Source: a virus. Taken from it: DNA of 54,147 nucleotides. The notes under the pieces are model-generated. The model was not told the origin of the DNA and did not search any database. It was given only the letters and a program-made list of their open reading frames with translations. The translations under genes and the position numbers were made by a program. Every line of letters begins with the position of its first letter. The first letter of the stretch is position 1. Location: IMG/VR virus record IMGVR_UViG_3300018080_000221, positions 1-54,147 of that record. One strand, 5' to 3'. Shown here piece by piece: positions 8,602 to 17,191 of the stretch.

Positions 8602-9350
8602 TTATATGGCTGGCATCGTATCCAAGGTCGGGGAATACCTTGACTAGGATAGCAGTAAACGCTTTGTATGGAATTAAGACCCACTCCATGCATGCCGATG
8701 CCCCCTTGAATAGGCAGGACTACAGAGTAGCCTACGGATTTGTCATCAACGACAAGCTCAAGAATAAGTTGTATAGGCTGCGTGATAGGCCGCAGAGGTA
8801 CTTCATCAAGACTCATGCTGTCCTGGATAAGCCTAACTATATACAAGACGAGGACAAGGCCATCTATATAGTCAGGGATGGCCGGGATGCATTGGTATCT
8901 CGTGCCCACTTCTTTGCTGACAAGTATGCTGAGTATAAGGGCCATTTCATTGGTACCCTGAAGAGGTTGGTGATAGAGGATATCAAGTACAGACCTTGGA
9001 GCGAGTCGGTAATGACCTGGGCGGCTAGGCCAAATACTGCCTACGTCAGGTATGAGGAGATGGTGGTAGACCCATTTGGAGCCTTGGGAGCTGCCATGGC
9101 CAAGCTTGGGGTCAGTATCCCAAAAAAGAGTAGGGAAATGCCCAAGTTCACCACACTACACGACTCGGACAGTACCTTCTTCCGCAGGGGGGCAGCGAGG
9201 GCCTGGGTAGACGAGATGCCGGAGGAGCTGATCCAGGAGTTCTGGACTAGGAATTGGAGGGGGATGGTCTACTATGGATATGGAGATGGTGGTCAAGTTT
9301 CTGCTAGCGACATTAGCGATCTACAAGCTGAGTATGGTGCTTGTCCATGA
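8598..9350 (+). CDS. Sulfotransferase (cytosolic Sulfotransfer_1-like)
   Basis: A 250-residue protein with an exact PAPS-binding set: 5'-phosphosulfate loop SYPRSGNTLTR (residues 7-17) and 3'-phosphate motif IVRDGRDALVS (Arg93-x7-Ser101). KTHAVL around residue 61 resembles the conserved catalytic-region KTH segment. It belongs to a different sulfotransferase subfamily from the one at 4577, so the cassette encodes two distinct sulfation steps. It starts in an ATGA overlap with the glycosyltransferase gene, and its 3' end overlaps the DUF1360-like gene by 77 bases. Confidence 0.88.
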   Translation: MIIWLASYPRSGNTLTRIAVNALYGIKTHSMHADAPLNRQDYRVAYGFVINDKLKNKLYRLRDRPQRYFIKTHAVLDKPNYIQDEDKAIYIVRDGRDALVSRAHFFADKYAEYKGHFIGTLKRLVIEDIKYRPWSESVMTWAARPNTAYVRYEEMVVDPFGALGAAMAKLGVSIPKKSREMPKFTTLHDSDSTFFRRGAARAWVDEMPEELIQEFWTRNWRGMVYYGYGDGGQVSASDISDLQAEYGACP

Positions 9351-9606
9351 GAAATGGGGCGACCCGATCAGGGATAGGCTGGGCAAGGTCTGGATGACTA
9401 ACAAAGTCGGGATTCCAGTGACCTGGCTAGGCCGAACCCTCAGCTGCTTCTTCTGTACATCGTTCTTGGCGGCAGTCGTGGTCTTTACCGTACTCTTTTA
9501 CAAGACACCTGCACACGCGCTTTTAGGGGCGTGTGCTGCTTCTGGCGGAGTCGAACTACTATACATCTGGTCAGGCTCTCATAGGCTGTTCAGGGTCAAA
9601 GACTAG
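9274..9606 (+). CDS. DUF1360-like membrane protein
   Basis: A 110-residue protein with an N-terminal hydrophobic helix (LLATLAIYKLSMVLV), a middle segment TLSCFFCTSFLAAVVVF with the paired-Cys membrane pattern of DUF1360 phage and sporulation proteins, and a third hydrophobic stretch near residue 85. The start ATG is inside the upstream sulfotransferase gene; other Met codons at 9280 and 9286 are possible. Palindrome copy E lies inside the gene and encodes part of PAHALLGACAAS. Function is unknown. Confidence 0.65.
   Translation: MDMEMVVKFLLATLAIYKLSMVLVHEKWGDPIRDRLGKVWMTNKVGIPVTWLGRTLSCFFCTSFLAAVVVFTVLFYKTPAHALLGACAASGGVELLYIWSGSHRLFRVKD
9511..9536 (+). repeat. Dispersed palindrome copy E
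   Basis: GCACACGC ... GCGTGTGC, 26 bp, with the best symmetry in the family (8-bp perfect arms). It is inside the DUF1360-like gene. Confidence 0.8.
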
Positions 9607-9614
9607 GAGTCCTT

Positions 9615-10793
9615 ATGGCTATAGCAAGTACGCCTACAATATTAAGCCTAGACAGGTATGCCGAGATTATGGCTATCCCTGGCTGGATGCTGGCTCAGGG
9701 AATCCACCCAGACCGACCTATGGGGGGAGACTGCCCTAACGTTTGGTACCAGTCTGGGTATGCTAGTACCCCCAACCGGATAGTCCAGAGGGAGGAGCTT
9801 GCCAAGGCTATCGAGACTGCCGAGGTAGCCATAGCTGAGTACCTGGGCTTTTGGCCTAGACCTGTATGGATAGCCGCCGAGGAGAAGGAGTGGCCTGGAA
9901 ACTCCAAGAGGCATAAGATCAGTAACCCTACCTTCTTTACTGAGTGGGGGCAGCTGATCGAGTTTGGGGTCGAGACCTGGGAGCTTCAGGAGTCTTTGTA
10001 TCCGGTAAACGTGGTCTATAGCGATAAGGATAGTGATGGTTATAACGAGTGGGCTACCATCACGTTTGCCACTACGCTGACCGACCCATGCGAGATTGAG
10101 GTAGTACCGTATGGTAAAGACCCCACAGATAGGGAGTGGCGCATCCGGCCCCTAGACATAGAGATCAGTGGCGGCACTTGCACTATCCAAGGATGGTCCT
10201 GGCTCTTTTTCAATCCGGATAGGTGGCTCACTCTGGATGAACTAGCAGTTGGTAACGCCAGCGACCTCCTATCGGTAGTAGACATCTACAGGCACTACAA
10301 CGACCCATCGACTCAAGGGCAGCTAGTCTGGAAGTCCGACCTGGAGGAATGTACTGGTACCACGGCTATCTGTACTGAGACTTGCCAGTCGGCCTGTGGA
10401 GTGGTGGACTCGGTCAGGGTAGGTAAGTTCCATCTAAGGGCAGCTAGCTACAGTGGTGGGACTTGGACCGGAACTGACCTCAGCTACGGGGACTACCCAG
10501 ATGCTGCCAGGGTATGGTATAGAGCGGGCTACAGGAGTCACCGAGGTTATAACTGCCATAGATGGCCTCCACGACTAGACGTAGCCATAGCAAGACTGGC
10601 CAACGTATATCTTCCAGAAGCTCCTTGCGGGTGCGGGTATACCAGGGAGCGGTGGGAGGAGGACAGGACAGAAGAGGATGTAGTTACAGCGGACATTGCA
10701 GTTGCTAAGGCAGTATTTGGTACTACTGCCAAGGGAGCTGTCTTTGCCCGTTCGGTGGCGGCTAGTTTGTCGCCTATAGGACAGGGGGGATAG
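9615..10793 (+). CDS. Head-tail connector-like structural protein
   Basis: A 392-residue protein with a good ribosome site (TAGGAGT, 4 bases before ATG). The N-terminus (LSLDRYAEIMAIPGWMLAQG) and an early helix pair resemble head-tail connector or completion proteins, which usually sit between the capsid gene and the tail tube gene as here. It is much longer than typical connectors (100-200 residues) and has Cys-rich segments (ECTGTTAICTETCQSACG, about residues 237-254, and APCGCGY). These suggest an inserted disulfide- or metal-stabilised domain. Function is inferred from position. Confidence 0.5.
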   Translation: MAIASTPTILSLDRYAEIMAIPGWMLAQGIHPDRPMGGDCPNVWYQSGYASTPNRIVQREELAKAIETAEVAIAEYLGFWPRPVWIAAEEKEWPGNSKRHKISNPTFFTEWGQLIEFGVETWELQESLYPVNVVYSDKDSDGYNEWATITFATTLTDPCEIEVVPYGKDPTDREWRIRPLDIEISGGTCTIQGWSWLFFNPDRWLTLDELAVGNASDLLSVVDIYRHYNDPSTQGQLVWKSDLEECTGTTAICTETCQSACGVVDSVRVGKFHLRAASYSGGTWTGTDLSYGDYPDAARVWYRAGYRSHRGYNCHRWPPRLDVAIARLANVYLPEAPCGCGYTRERWEEDRTEEDVVTADIAVAKAVFGTTAKGAVFARSVAASLSPIGQGG

Positions 10794-10801
10794 GAGAAAC
10801 C

Positions 10802-12268
10802 ATGTCTTTCATTACTAATGCTGAAGGCAATGCCTTCTACCAGACCGAGAGACGAAACTCCTTCAAGTGGCTGACCTGCACAGGTATTGGCGACATCAAT
10901 AAGCCAGAAGGAGATTCGACTCCTCAGTACTGCCCCGACCCCATGAACAGTGGTAAGTTCAAGATCGACGGCTCCATCAAGGGTGAGCCTGGGTTCGGCA
11001 CGTACACCATCACTAAGCCTCTGGCAACAGTGGCTAACTTTATCTTGGACCTGAATTGCGACTTCGTACTCAGAATCAACTGGGTATGTCGGGGCAATCG
11101 TCAGGATCCAGACAATTTCGAGATTGCTACCTTGCTACTGGATAGCGAGGCCAATGCCAAGGGTATCGGCAATCCGGTCAGAGGGCCAGAGGATACAGAG
11201 GCCAGGGTAAACACGACTATGAACGTCAACTTTACCGACTGGATTACTTTGTACCACTTGACGGTAGAGGCGCAGACCTTGACCAATACCGCCAATGGCA
11301 ATGCAGTCTGGTTCTTCCCGCAGCGGTGCGAGGATAGGTGCGGGGATGCTCGTGGCCTATGCGAGCATGGCATCATGGGCCTCGACAACTCTGCAGGCTA
11401 CCTGTACGACTCTGAGGTCAAAAAGACTACAGATGGCGATAACTGGGCAGCTACAGCAGCCGACCCCTTTACCTTTGGCGGTAATATCCAAGCCATCACT
11501 GGACTGGAGACCGTCAGTGGCGAACGTTACCTGACCTTTAGAGGGGAGTCCGTACCGGCAGCTCCAGCAGAGGCCTCCTACAGTGATGATCACGGGGTTA
11601 GCTGGACCAATACCTTCATCGGCGCGGTCAATGGCCAGACGGTCAACGCAGTTACCATCACTGGCGCCAAGATCATGGTGGCTTGTAGTGGTGGCTATAT
11701 CTACAAGTCCGAGAACTCTGGAGAGAGTTGGACAGCTGTAGAGTCTGCAGTCGAGACCACGCAAGACTTGACCGACATCGTCTTTTACGACGACAAGAAT
11801 GGTTACTGTGTGGGTAATGCCAATGTCTTCCTCTTCACGCAGGATGGTGGCGAGACTTGGTCATCTGGTACTGGCCCTGCTGCAGGTAAGAACCTCTTGT
11901 CGGTAGCAGTCAACGACAAGGACCACGTGTTCGTTGGCACCAATGATGCCAGGCTCTTCAGGACAGAGGATGGTACTGCCACAGTCCCGACCTGGGAGGA
12001 ATGGCTGAACCTGAGCTCTGGCTCCGTAGACTGGATTGAGTTCGACGAGCACCAGTACGTTGGCTATATGATCTACAACACTGCAGCACCGCGTGGGTAT
12101 GTCTACCGTTCAGACGATGGCGGGGCGACCTGGAACCGCATCAGTGGGCAGCCGACTAACTCTGGCCTGAACGACGGCCACGTTTGCGACGCTAACAATG
12201 CAGTTGTAGTTGGTGAGGCCCATGGCGGCAATACGTTCGCAGCCAAGGTCCAGCCATCATCCACCTAG
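10802..12268 (+). CDS. Major tail tube protein fused to an Asp-box beta-propeller
   Basis: A 488-residue protein. The first ~170 residues look like a tail tube subunit and lie directly before the tail chaperone genes. After a Cys-rich joint (CEDRCGDARGLC, about 179-190) come at least four Asp-box/BNR motifs of the form S-x-D-x-G-x-x-W: SDDHGVSW, SENSGESW, TQDGGETW and SDDGGATW. Regular spacing implies a sialidase-like propeller without visible catalytic residues, probably displayed on the tube for glycan binding. The ribosome site is TAGGAGA. The fusion is unusual in length and design. Confidence 0.65.
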   Translation: MSFITNAEGNAFYQTERRNSFKWLTCTGIGDINKPEGDSTPQYCPDPMNSGKFKIDGSIKGEPGFGTYTITKPLATVANFILDLNCDFVLRINWVCRGNRQDPDNFEIATLLLDSEANAKGIGNPVRGPEDTEARVNTTMNVNFTDWITLYHLTVEAQTLTNTANGNAVWFFPQRCEDRCGDARGLCEHGIMGLDNSAGYLYDSEVKKTTDGDNWAATAADPFTFGGNIQAITGLETVSGERYLTFRGESVPAAPAEASYSDDHGVSWTNTFIGAVNGQTVNAVTITGAKIMVACSGGYIYKSENSGESWTAVESAVETTQDLTDIVFYDDKNGYCVGNANVFLFTQDGGETWSSGTGPAAGKNLLSVAVNDKDHVFVGTNDARLFRTEDGTATVPTWEEWLNLSSGSVDWIEFDEHQYVGYMIYNTAAPRGYVYRSDDGGATWNRISGQPTNSGLNDGHVCDANNAVVVGEAHGGNTFAAKVQPSST

Positions 12269-12283
12269 TAGAAGGAGGGGGGC

Positions 12284-12853
12284 ATGACTAGCTTTGAAGA
12301 TCATTTCCTCAAAGAAGTGGTCACCGATAATGGCACGGTCGTATGGTGTAGGGGAGTTCCCCCCTACACCGTTAACGACGTGTACGCCAAGTATCCCAAG
12401 CCGAAGATACCAATGCAGGTACTGGAGTCTGAGGCTGGGGGTACTGAGCGCAAGATGTACCTGCCAGGAACTCCGGAGCATGACGCCTGGAGGGATGAAG
12501 TCGAGGAGTGGCAGAGGATTACCCACTTGGCAGTCTTGGACCATTACATAGACTATGGAGTAGTGAAGTGGGCATTCCCATGGGAGGCCGGGGAGACATG
12601 CAGTGAGCCCCCAAAGGGCTGGGAGCCTCCAGGGACGATCCTCAGGAATGGCCCCAACCTCGACGACCCAGTTGCCAGGAGGATACTCTTCATCAAGTTA
12701 TGTATCCTGCTTTCTAGTGAAGACATAGATAGGGTAGATGCCGTTACCTATTCCGTCAAGCCAGTGGAGAAGAAGGATACAGAGGCAGCCATGGTCCCTA
12801 CGACATCCAGGTCTGGGGACGGCCCCCAGAGCCTGGAGAGCAAAGCGCAGTAA
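12284..12853 (+). CDS. Tail assembly chaperone, short form (gpG-like)
   Basis: A 189-residue protein with a strong ribosome site (AAGGAGG). It lies between the tail tube gene and the tape measure, the universal position of the siphovirus tail assembly chaperone pair. The C-terminal ~30 residues (after SVKPVEKK) are low-complexity, and a second reading frame is open beneath them, as expected where a programmed frameshift occurs. Confidence 0.65.
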   Translation: MTSFEDHFLKEVVTDNGTVVWCRGVPPYTVNDVYAKYPKPKIPMQVLESEAGGTERKMYLPGTPEHDAWRDEVEEWQRITHLAVLDHYIDYGVVKWAFPWEAGETCSEPPKGWEPPGTILRNGPNLDDPVARRILFIKLCILLSSEDIDRVDAVTYSVKPVEKKDTEAAMVPTTSRSGDGPQSLESKAQ

Positions 12854-13014
12854 CCTATAGACCTCAGCTAGCAGAAGACATGGCAGCTATGGAATGGGGT
12901 ATACCGCTAGATGAGTGGTATACCCATTCCTACGAGGTCAGGTGCCAGATGATGGCTACGGTTATTGCTAAGGGCCGTGTAGAGACTCTAATGATAAGGA
13001 GTCGTAATGACTGA
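12284..13014 (+). CDS. Tail assembly chaperone, long form made by -1 frameshift (gpGT-like)
   Basis: The -1 frame is open from 12733 to the stop at 13012-13014. Its translation reads like real protein (YDIQVWGRPPEPGEQ, then EDMAAMEWGIPLDEWYT and MMATVIAKGRVETLM), with the WGIP/W pattern of gpT-type extensions. No ATG or ribosome site starts it, so it is best made by slippage from the short chaperone between 12733 and 12850. There is no textbook XXXYYYZ heptamer. The run GGCCCCC at 12821-12827 is the best slippery candidate (Pro codon CCC sliding back one base). The stop overlaps the tape measure start. Confidence 0.6.
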
Positions 13015-15265
13015 GCAAACCCCCCAGCTTGGGGTTGAAGCAGTACTCCTAGATCAGCAGTTCCAGCAAAGCTATAAGAGGGTAGAGCAGTCCCTCAAGA
13101 ACATGGAGAAGCATACCAAGCAGCTTGCCGACGCTAGTGTGAAGTCTAGTGAACGGAAGGCTACTGCTGTCAAGAGTTCGTCTAACCGTCAGATTGCCTC
13201 CCTTATCCGCCTACGCCGTCAAATGATCACGGTAATGTTCTATACTCAGCTGCTGTCCCAAGCTGTCGTCGGGGCATACAACGAGATGGCAGAGGGGGCA
13301 GAGAATGCTGCAGAGAGGGCAGGCGGTCGTGCCTTGGCTAGGGAGGCAGAGGTAAACCTTGGTCCTATAGTCAGGCAGCTGGTAGACGTTAGTAATGGGG
13401 CTATCTCTGCTCAGGAAGCCTTCAAGGTAGCTAATGCTGGTATTCTGGAAGATCAGGGCAGGTTCAGCGAGCAATACTCCGAGCTGTGGGAGGCTGCCAG
13501 GGTAGCTGCAGTCACTGGGGGCGGCGATGCCATAGATATCTTTTCGTCTCTACTGCAGTCTATGCGAGAAGGGACTGGCGAGGCCGCAGACTCCACAACT
13601 AAGATATTCAACCTCAAAGCCTCGTTACAAGAGTATGCCGCTGCTATGGGTACGACTGCCGATCAGCTGACCCACGGAGAGGCTGCCCAGGCCCAGTTTG
13701 CCGCCATAGTCGAGCGTACCAACGAACTACTCGCTGCCGGAGCTGACGAGGCATTGGCTGCAGTTGAGCCCTACAAGCAGCTAGAGTCTACCTGGGAGGA
13801 CTTCAAGAACGTCTTGACCGTCACTGCCCAAGATACAGGCGTGCTTGGCTTGGTCTCTAAAGCCATACGAACGCTTACAGAAGAAGTGGTGGTATTTGGC
13901 TCAGCATTTACCACTATAGTTGGCGGGCTGGTGGAGGCGGGTAGTCCTGGCAAGGGAGTCCAGAGCCTGTTCTCTGATCTCTTGATGGGGGGCGCCCAGT
14001 TTGAGGAGAGGCTAGCAGAGAATCAAAAGAGGGCACTAGAGGCCCTGGGATATTTTGAGGATGATGTAGACCCAACTCAGAGGGAGTACAAGGAATCCTA
14101 CGAGATAGAGCCTCCCAACATCGAACCCATTACCAAGCAGCTGATCAAGCGTGAGGAGCTATTTGAGAAGCACGCTGAGAACCTGGAGAAGATACAACGC
14201 AAGTACGAGCAGAGGCTGGCCGACATCGAGCTTAACTACACCAATGAGGTAGCCCGTATCCAGCGTAGTGCCATGAGGTCGAGAGAATCTGCCCTGCGTA
14301 GTCATACCATGCGGGTAGAGGATGCCACCATTAAGCACCTCAGCAAGATAGCCGACCTGCAGGAGAAGTATGAGCTCAAGGTATTCCAGAAGACAAGGAA
14401 GTTCCAGATTGAGCAGCTCCAGAACGAGAGGATGTACCAGTATGAGCGTTCCCTGCTAGTAGCTGAGGGTGACGTCTTGGGCATCGAGGACTTGGATGCC
14501 AGGTATGCCCTGGAGAAGCAGAAGGATGAGGAGAACTTCCAGGATACTATGACGGCAGACGACGAGACTCACCAGCAAAGGATGGCTCGCGAGGAGGAGA
14601 TGTTTGGGGAGAGGATAGCCCAACTCATCAGGCACTACGAGGCCCAGCTGGAGGAGATCAGGATCAGGGAGCAGGACCAACTGGATGAGGCTGAACGTAA
14701 GCGGCAGGAGAACCGAGACAAGGCCCAGCAGGATATGGAGCAGCAGCTGGAAGATGAGCAGGCCAGGCACGAGAAGTCCCTAGAGCAATGGAACCAGTAC
14801 TGGAACCAGGTGGCCAAGCAAGCCAAGATAGGCTTCGAGCAAGTCAGCGCCATCATCGAGGAGTTCTTTGGCCCCACTGGGGAGGCTCAGGGTATCCTGG
14901 ACGACTTTATCGAGAGGTTCAACCTGAGGTCTGATATCGAAGCTAGGGTACTGCCCATCGTCGGTACTGGCTCCTCTGGATACGATACTATGCCCTGGGA
15001 GGATATACCAGTGGGCCATCAGTTCGGAGGTAGTGGTATGGTATCTTCCCCTACCCTCTTCAGGGCTGGAGAAGGAAACCTACCAGAGAGATACTCCTTT
15101 GAGCCTATGACCACCATAGGGTCCTCGATGCAGGTTAGTTGGGGTGGTGGGGCTATTCCCATAGAGGGATCAGGTAGCCTATCTGGAGCTGACCTCTCTG
15201 GAGTAGGAGATGCTATCGCTCAGGGTATCCTGATACAATTGACGGGAGCTATGCAAAGTGGCTAG
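13007..15265 (+). CDS. Tape measure protein
   Basis: A 752-residue protein. It has an N-terminal helical region, a hydrophobic centre (about 100-330, with FGSAFTTIVGGLVEAG), then a very long charged coiled coil (about 370-600, rich in EEIRIRE/ERKRQENR heptads) and a Gly-rich C-terminus. Size and place directly after the chaperone pair are typical of a siphovirus tape measure, which sets tail length and is threaded through the tube. The ATG at 13007 follows AAGGAGT. Confidence 0.85.
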   Translation: MTEQTPQLGVEAVLLDQQFQQSYKRVEQSLKNMEKHTKQLADASVKSSERKATAVKSSSNRQIASLIRLRRQMITVMFYTQLLSQAVVGAYNEMAEGAENAAERAGGRALAREAEVNLGPIVRQLVDVSNGAISAQEAFKVANAGILEDQGRFSEQYSELWEAARVAAVTGGGDAIDIFSSLLQSMREGTGEAADSTTKIFNLKASLQEYAAAMGTTADQLTHGEAAQAQFAAIVERTNELLAAGADEALAAVEPYKQLESTWEDFKNVLTVTAQDTGVLGLVSKAIRTLTEEVVVFGSAFTTIVGGLVEAGSPGKGVQSLFSDLLMGGAQFEERLAENQKRALEALGYFEDDVDPTQREYKESYEIEPPNIEPITKQLIKREELFEKHAENLEKIQRKYEQRLADIELNYTNEVARIQRSAMRSRESALRSHTMRVEDATIKHLSKIADLQEKYELKVFQKTRKFQIEQLQNERMYQYERSLLVAEGDVLGIEDLDARYALEKQKDEENFQDTMTADDETHQQRMAREEEMFGERIAQLIRHYEAQLEEIRIREQDQLDEAERKRQENRDKAQQDMEQQLEDEQARHEKSLEQWNQYWNQVAKQAKIGFEQVSAIIEEFFGPTGEAQGILDDFIERFNLRSDIEARVLPIVGTGSSGYDTMPWEDIPVGHQFGGSGMVSSPTLFRAGEGNLPERYSFEPMTTIGSSMQVSWGGGAIPIEGSGSLSGADLSGVGDAIAQGILIQLTGAMQSG

Positions 15266-15608
15266 ACTAGGCGTGGTGTTCGCTATCAATGGTAAAGGAG
15301 TCACCTCACCCGATGAGGAGGTCTGGGCCCATAATGTACTAGGAGAGGACTTGGATGGGCTGCAGAAGAGGAGTGCCTATGCAAAGCTCGAATGGCGTCG
15401 GGTGGTAGGTGAATCTTGCGATTTGGATTGGTTCGATTACGATAATACTACTCTGACCTCGCTGACCACTAGACTCCCTGGAGAAATAGACCAGTACGAG
15501 ATATATAACGATGCCATCTGCCAATCAGTGGTAAAGCGTAACCGGAGGGGAGTAGCCAGCGAGATAGTGGCTGTCTTCCTAGTCAACTTGGGGGATACAG
15601 GGACATGA
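15258..15608 (+). CDS. Small tail protein after the tape measure
   Basis: A 116-residue protein beginning at GTG and overlapping the tape measure gene by 8 bases and the next gene by ATGA (15605). It has mixed alpha/beta character with an acidic centre (CDLDWFDYDNTT). It occupies the position of a distal tail or minor tail protein, but no family motif is recognised. Confidence 0.6.
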   Translation: MARLGVVFAINGKGVTSPDEEVWAHNVLGEDLDGLQKRSAYAKLEWRRVVGESCDLDWFDYDNTTLTSLTTRLPGEIDQYEIYNDAICQSVVKRNRRGVASEIVAVFLVNLGDTGT

Positions 15609-17191
15609 CTTCACCTTTTCCTGCAGGGCTAGTAGCCGCATTGAAAGGCTATGCACACGCCGGTAAACTTCGGGGTGTGCAGGGGCCTGCGATTACCCCT
15701 GCCTTTTATTGCTGTATATCTGGTAATACTGTAGGGGTAGCTAAAGACCCAGTACCAGTACCCATCCTAGACGTTCAGGTAGTCTGCCCCAACGAGGCAG
15801 TTACCATGGACTACTCCAACAGCTGGTCTCCTACAGATACCATAGCTAGTTGGGAAGTTACTTGGGGTGACGGTCAGACCTCTAATGGACTTTGGCCTGG
15901 AGCAGGGTCAGTGGCCCATCCACTAGGTGGTTATGTGGCTGCAGGCAAGTACGACGTGGTTCTGACCGTCACTGATACTCTGGGAGCTGAGGGCACTGGC
16001 AGGCTTCAGGTAATAGTCCTCAGCTGCGCCGATGAAGATGCCATGGACGAAGGCGACCCTGCCGGCTACCCAGCCTACAGGTGGGCTAACTGGGAGGAGG
16101 TCAAGGGAATAGCTACTAGCCAGCAGTACGTATGGAGTAACGACGACGTACTTGGGGCTGGAAGTTGGGCCAAGGTAGAGAGTAGCCAGCTGAGCACCTC
16201 TACCCTTACGGACGCCAAGATCACCAGGGAGCCCAGTGGACTAGAGAGGCTATTCGTTTCCAGGTACGACGGTATCTATACCTATGAAGTGCCTCCAAGT
16301 GGCGGTACTTGGGTAAAGCGGCAAGACATCACCGACCTCATTACCGCTGCGGGGTATAACCCTGCTAACTATAACGACGTACAGATCGTAGACTCCCTGG
16401 CCTTTGTTGAGAATAGACCTGGCTGGGGGTATGCATTCTTCCATGCCTACAAGAATGGCCCACTCTTCAAAGGAGCAGACGCTATCTGGGGAGTGGCTAC
16501 TACCTTCAGTGGATGGAGGAGTATAGCCTATTCAGTAGTGATAGACGACATGGGAGTGGTAGCCAATAAGCTGCAGAGGTTTACCTCCGGCCAGTTAGCA
16601 GTGGTCCAAGAGAGCAATGGAGCTACTGTATATGCCGCGTCTGGTAGGTTAGATGAAGATGCAGGAGTAGATGAGAGTACCTTACACGTGTCTGGTAACT
16701 ATGGCGGCAGCTGGAGTAGGGCCTCGACTATGCCCAACTATGGGGCCAGCGCATTTTGCTCTGTAGGGAGGAAGTGGGCAGGGATAGTCTACTGGTCTAA
16801 CGTTAATGGTACCTATCGGTCTGGGGTCAAGATACATGCCGAGAATGGCCCTATGAGCGTGAGCCCAGAAGATGCCAGGTACATGCTATTGATGACTGGC
16901 CAGAAGGTAATCGAGTTCACGCCCTCCACCATCCGGCAGTTTGGAGGGGCTGGAGCCGACTGGCCCCATTGGCCTGGTAATGATGGCGAGCATTTTATAG
17001 TTACTCATAGGAACGACGACCATACTGCATATAGGATACTTTGGGTGGGAGATGACGGGGTGAACGGGCAAATCTATGCATTGAAAGAGGATGGTACTAT
17101 GACCGATGTAGGAGGAGGGTATACTCCTACCACCTTAGGCGACGCCTTCATGGCTAGGCCAGAGACGGAGGAGTACCTTGCCTACCCTTAA
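15605..17191 (+). CDS. Tail protein with a PKD domain and a propeller-like region
   Basis: A 528-residue protein. Residues ~55-145 form a PKD domain (VTWGDGQTSNG followed by GKYDVVLTVTDTLGAEGT), an Ig-like fold common on phage tails and surface adhesins. The rest has repeated Trp/Gly strand patterns, including an Asp-box-like SGNYGGSW near residue 367, suggesting a beta-propeller. Palindrome copy D lies near the start and encodes YAHAGKLRGVQGP. It is likely part of the tail tip or a side fibre. Confidence 0.6.
   Translation: MTSPFPAGLVAALKGYAHAGKLRGVQGPAITPAFYCCISGNTVGVAKDPVPVPILDVQVVCPNEAVTMDYSNSWSPTDTIASWEVTWGDGQTSNGLWPGAGSVAHPLGGYVAAGKYDVVLTVTDTLGAEGTGRLQVIVLSCADEDAMDEGDPAGYPAYRWANWEEVKGIATSQQYVWSNDDVLGAGSWAKVESSQLSTSTLTDAKITREPSGLERLFVSRYDGIYTYEVPPSGGTWVKRQDITDLITAAGYNPANYNDVQIVDSLAFVENRPGWGYAFFHAYKNGPLFKGADAIWGVATTFSGWRSIAYSVVIDDMGVVANKLQRFTSGQLAVVQESNGATVYAASGRLDEDAGVDESTLHVSGNYGGSWSRASTMPNYGASAFCSVGRKWAGIVYWSNVNGTYRSGVKIHAENGPMSVSPEDARYMLLMTGQKVIEFTPSTIRQFGGAGADWPHWPGNDGEHFIVTHRNDDHTAYRILWVGDDGVNGQIYALKEDGTMTDVGGGYTPTTLGDAFMARPETEEYLAYP
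15653..15680 (+). repeat. Dispersed palindrome copy D
   Basis: GCACACGCC ... TTCGGGGTGTGC, 28 bp, inside codons ~17-26 of the PKD tail protein gene. Confidence 0.8.
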
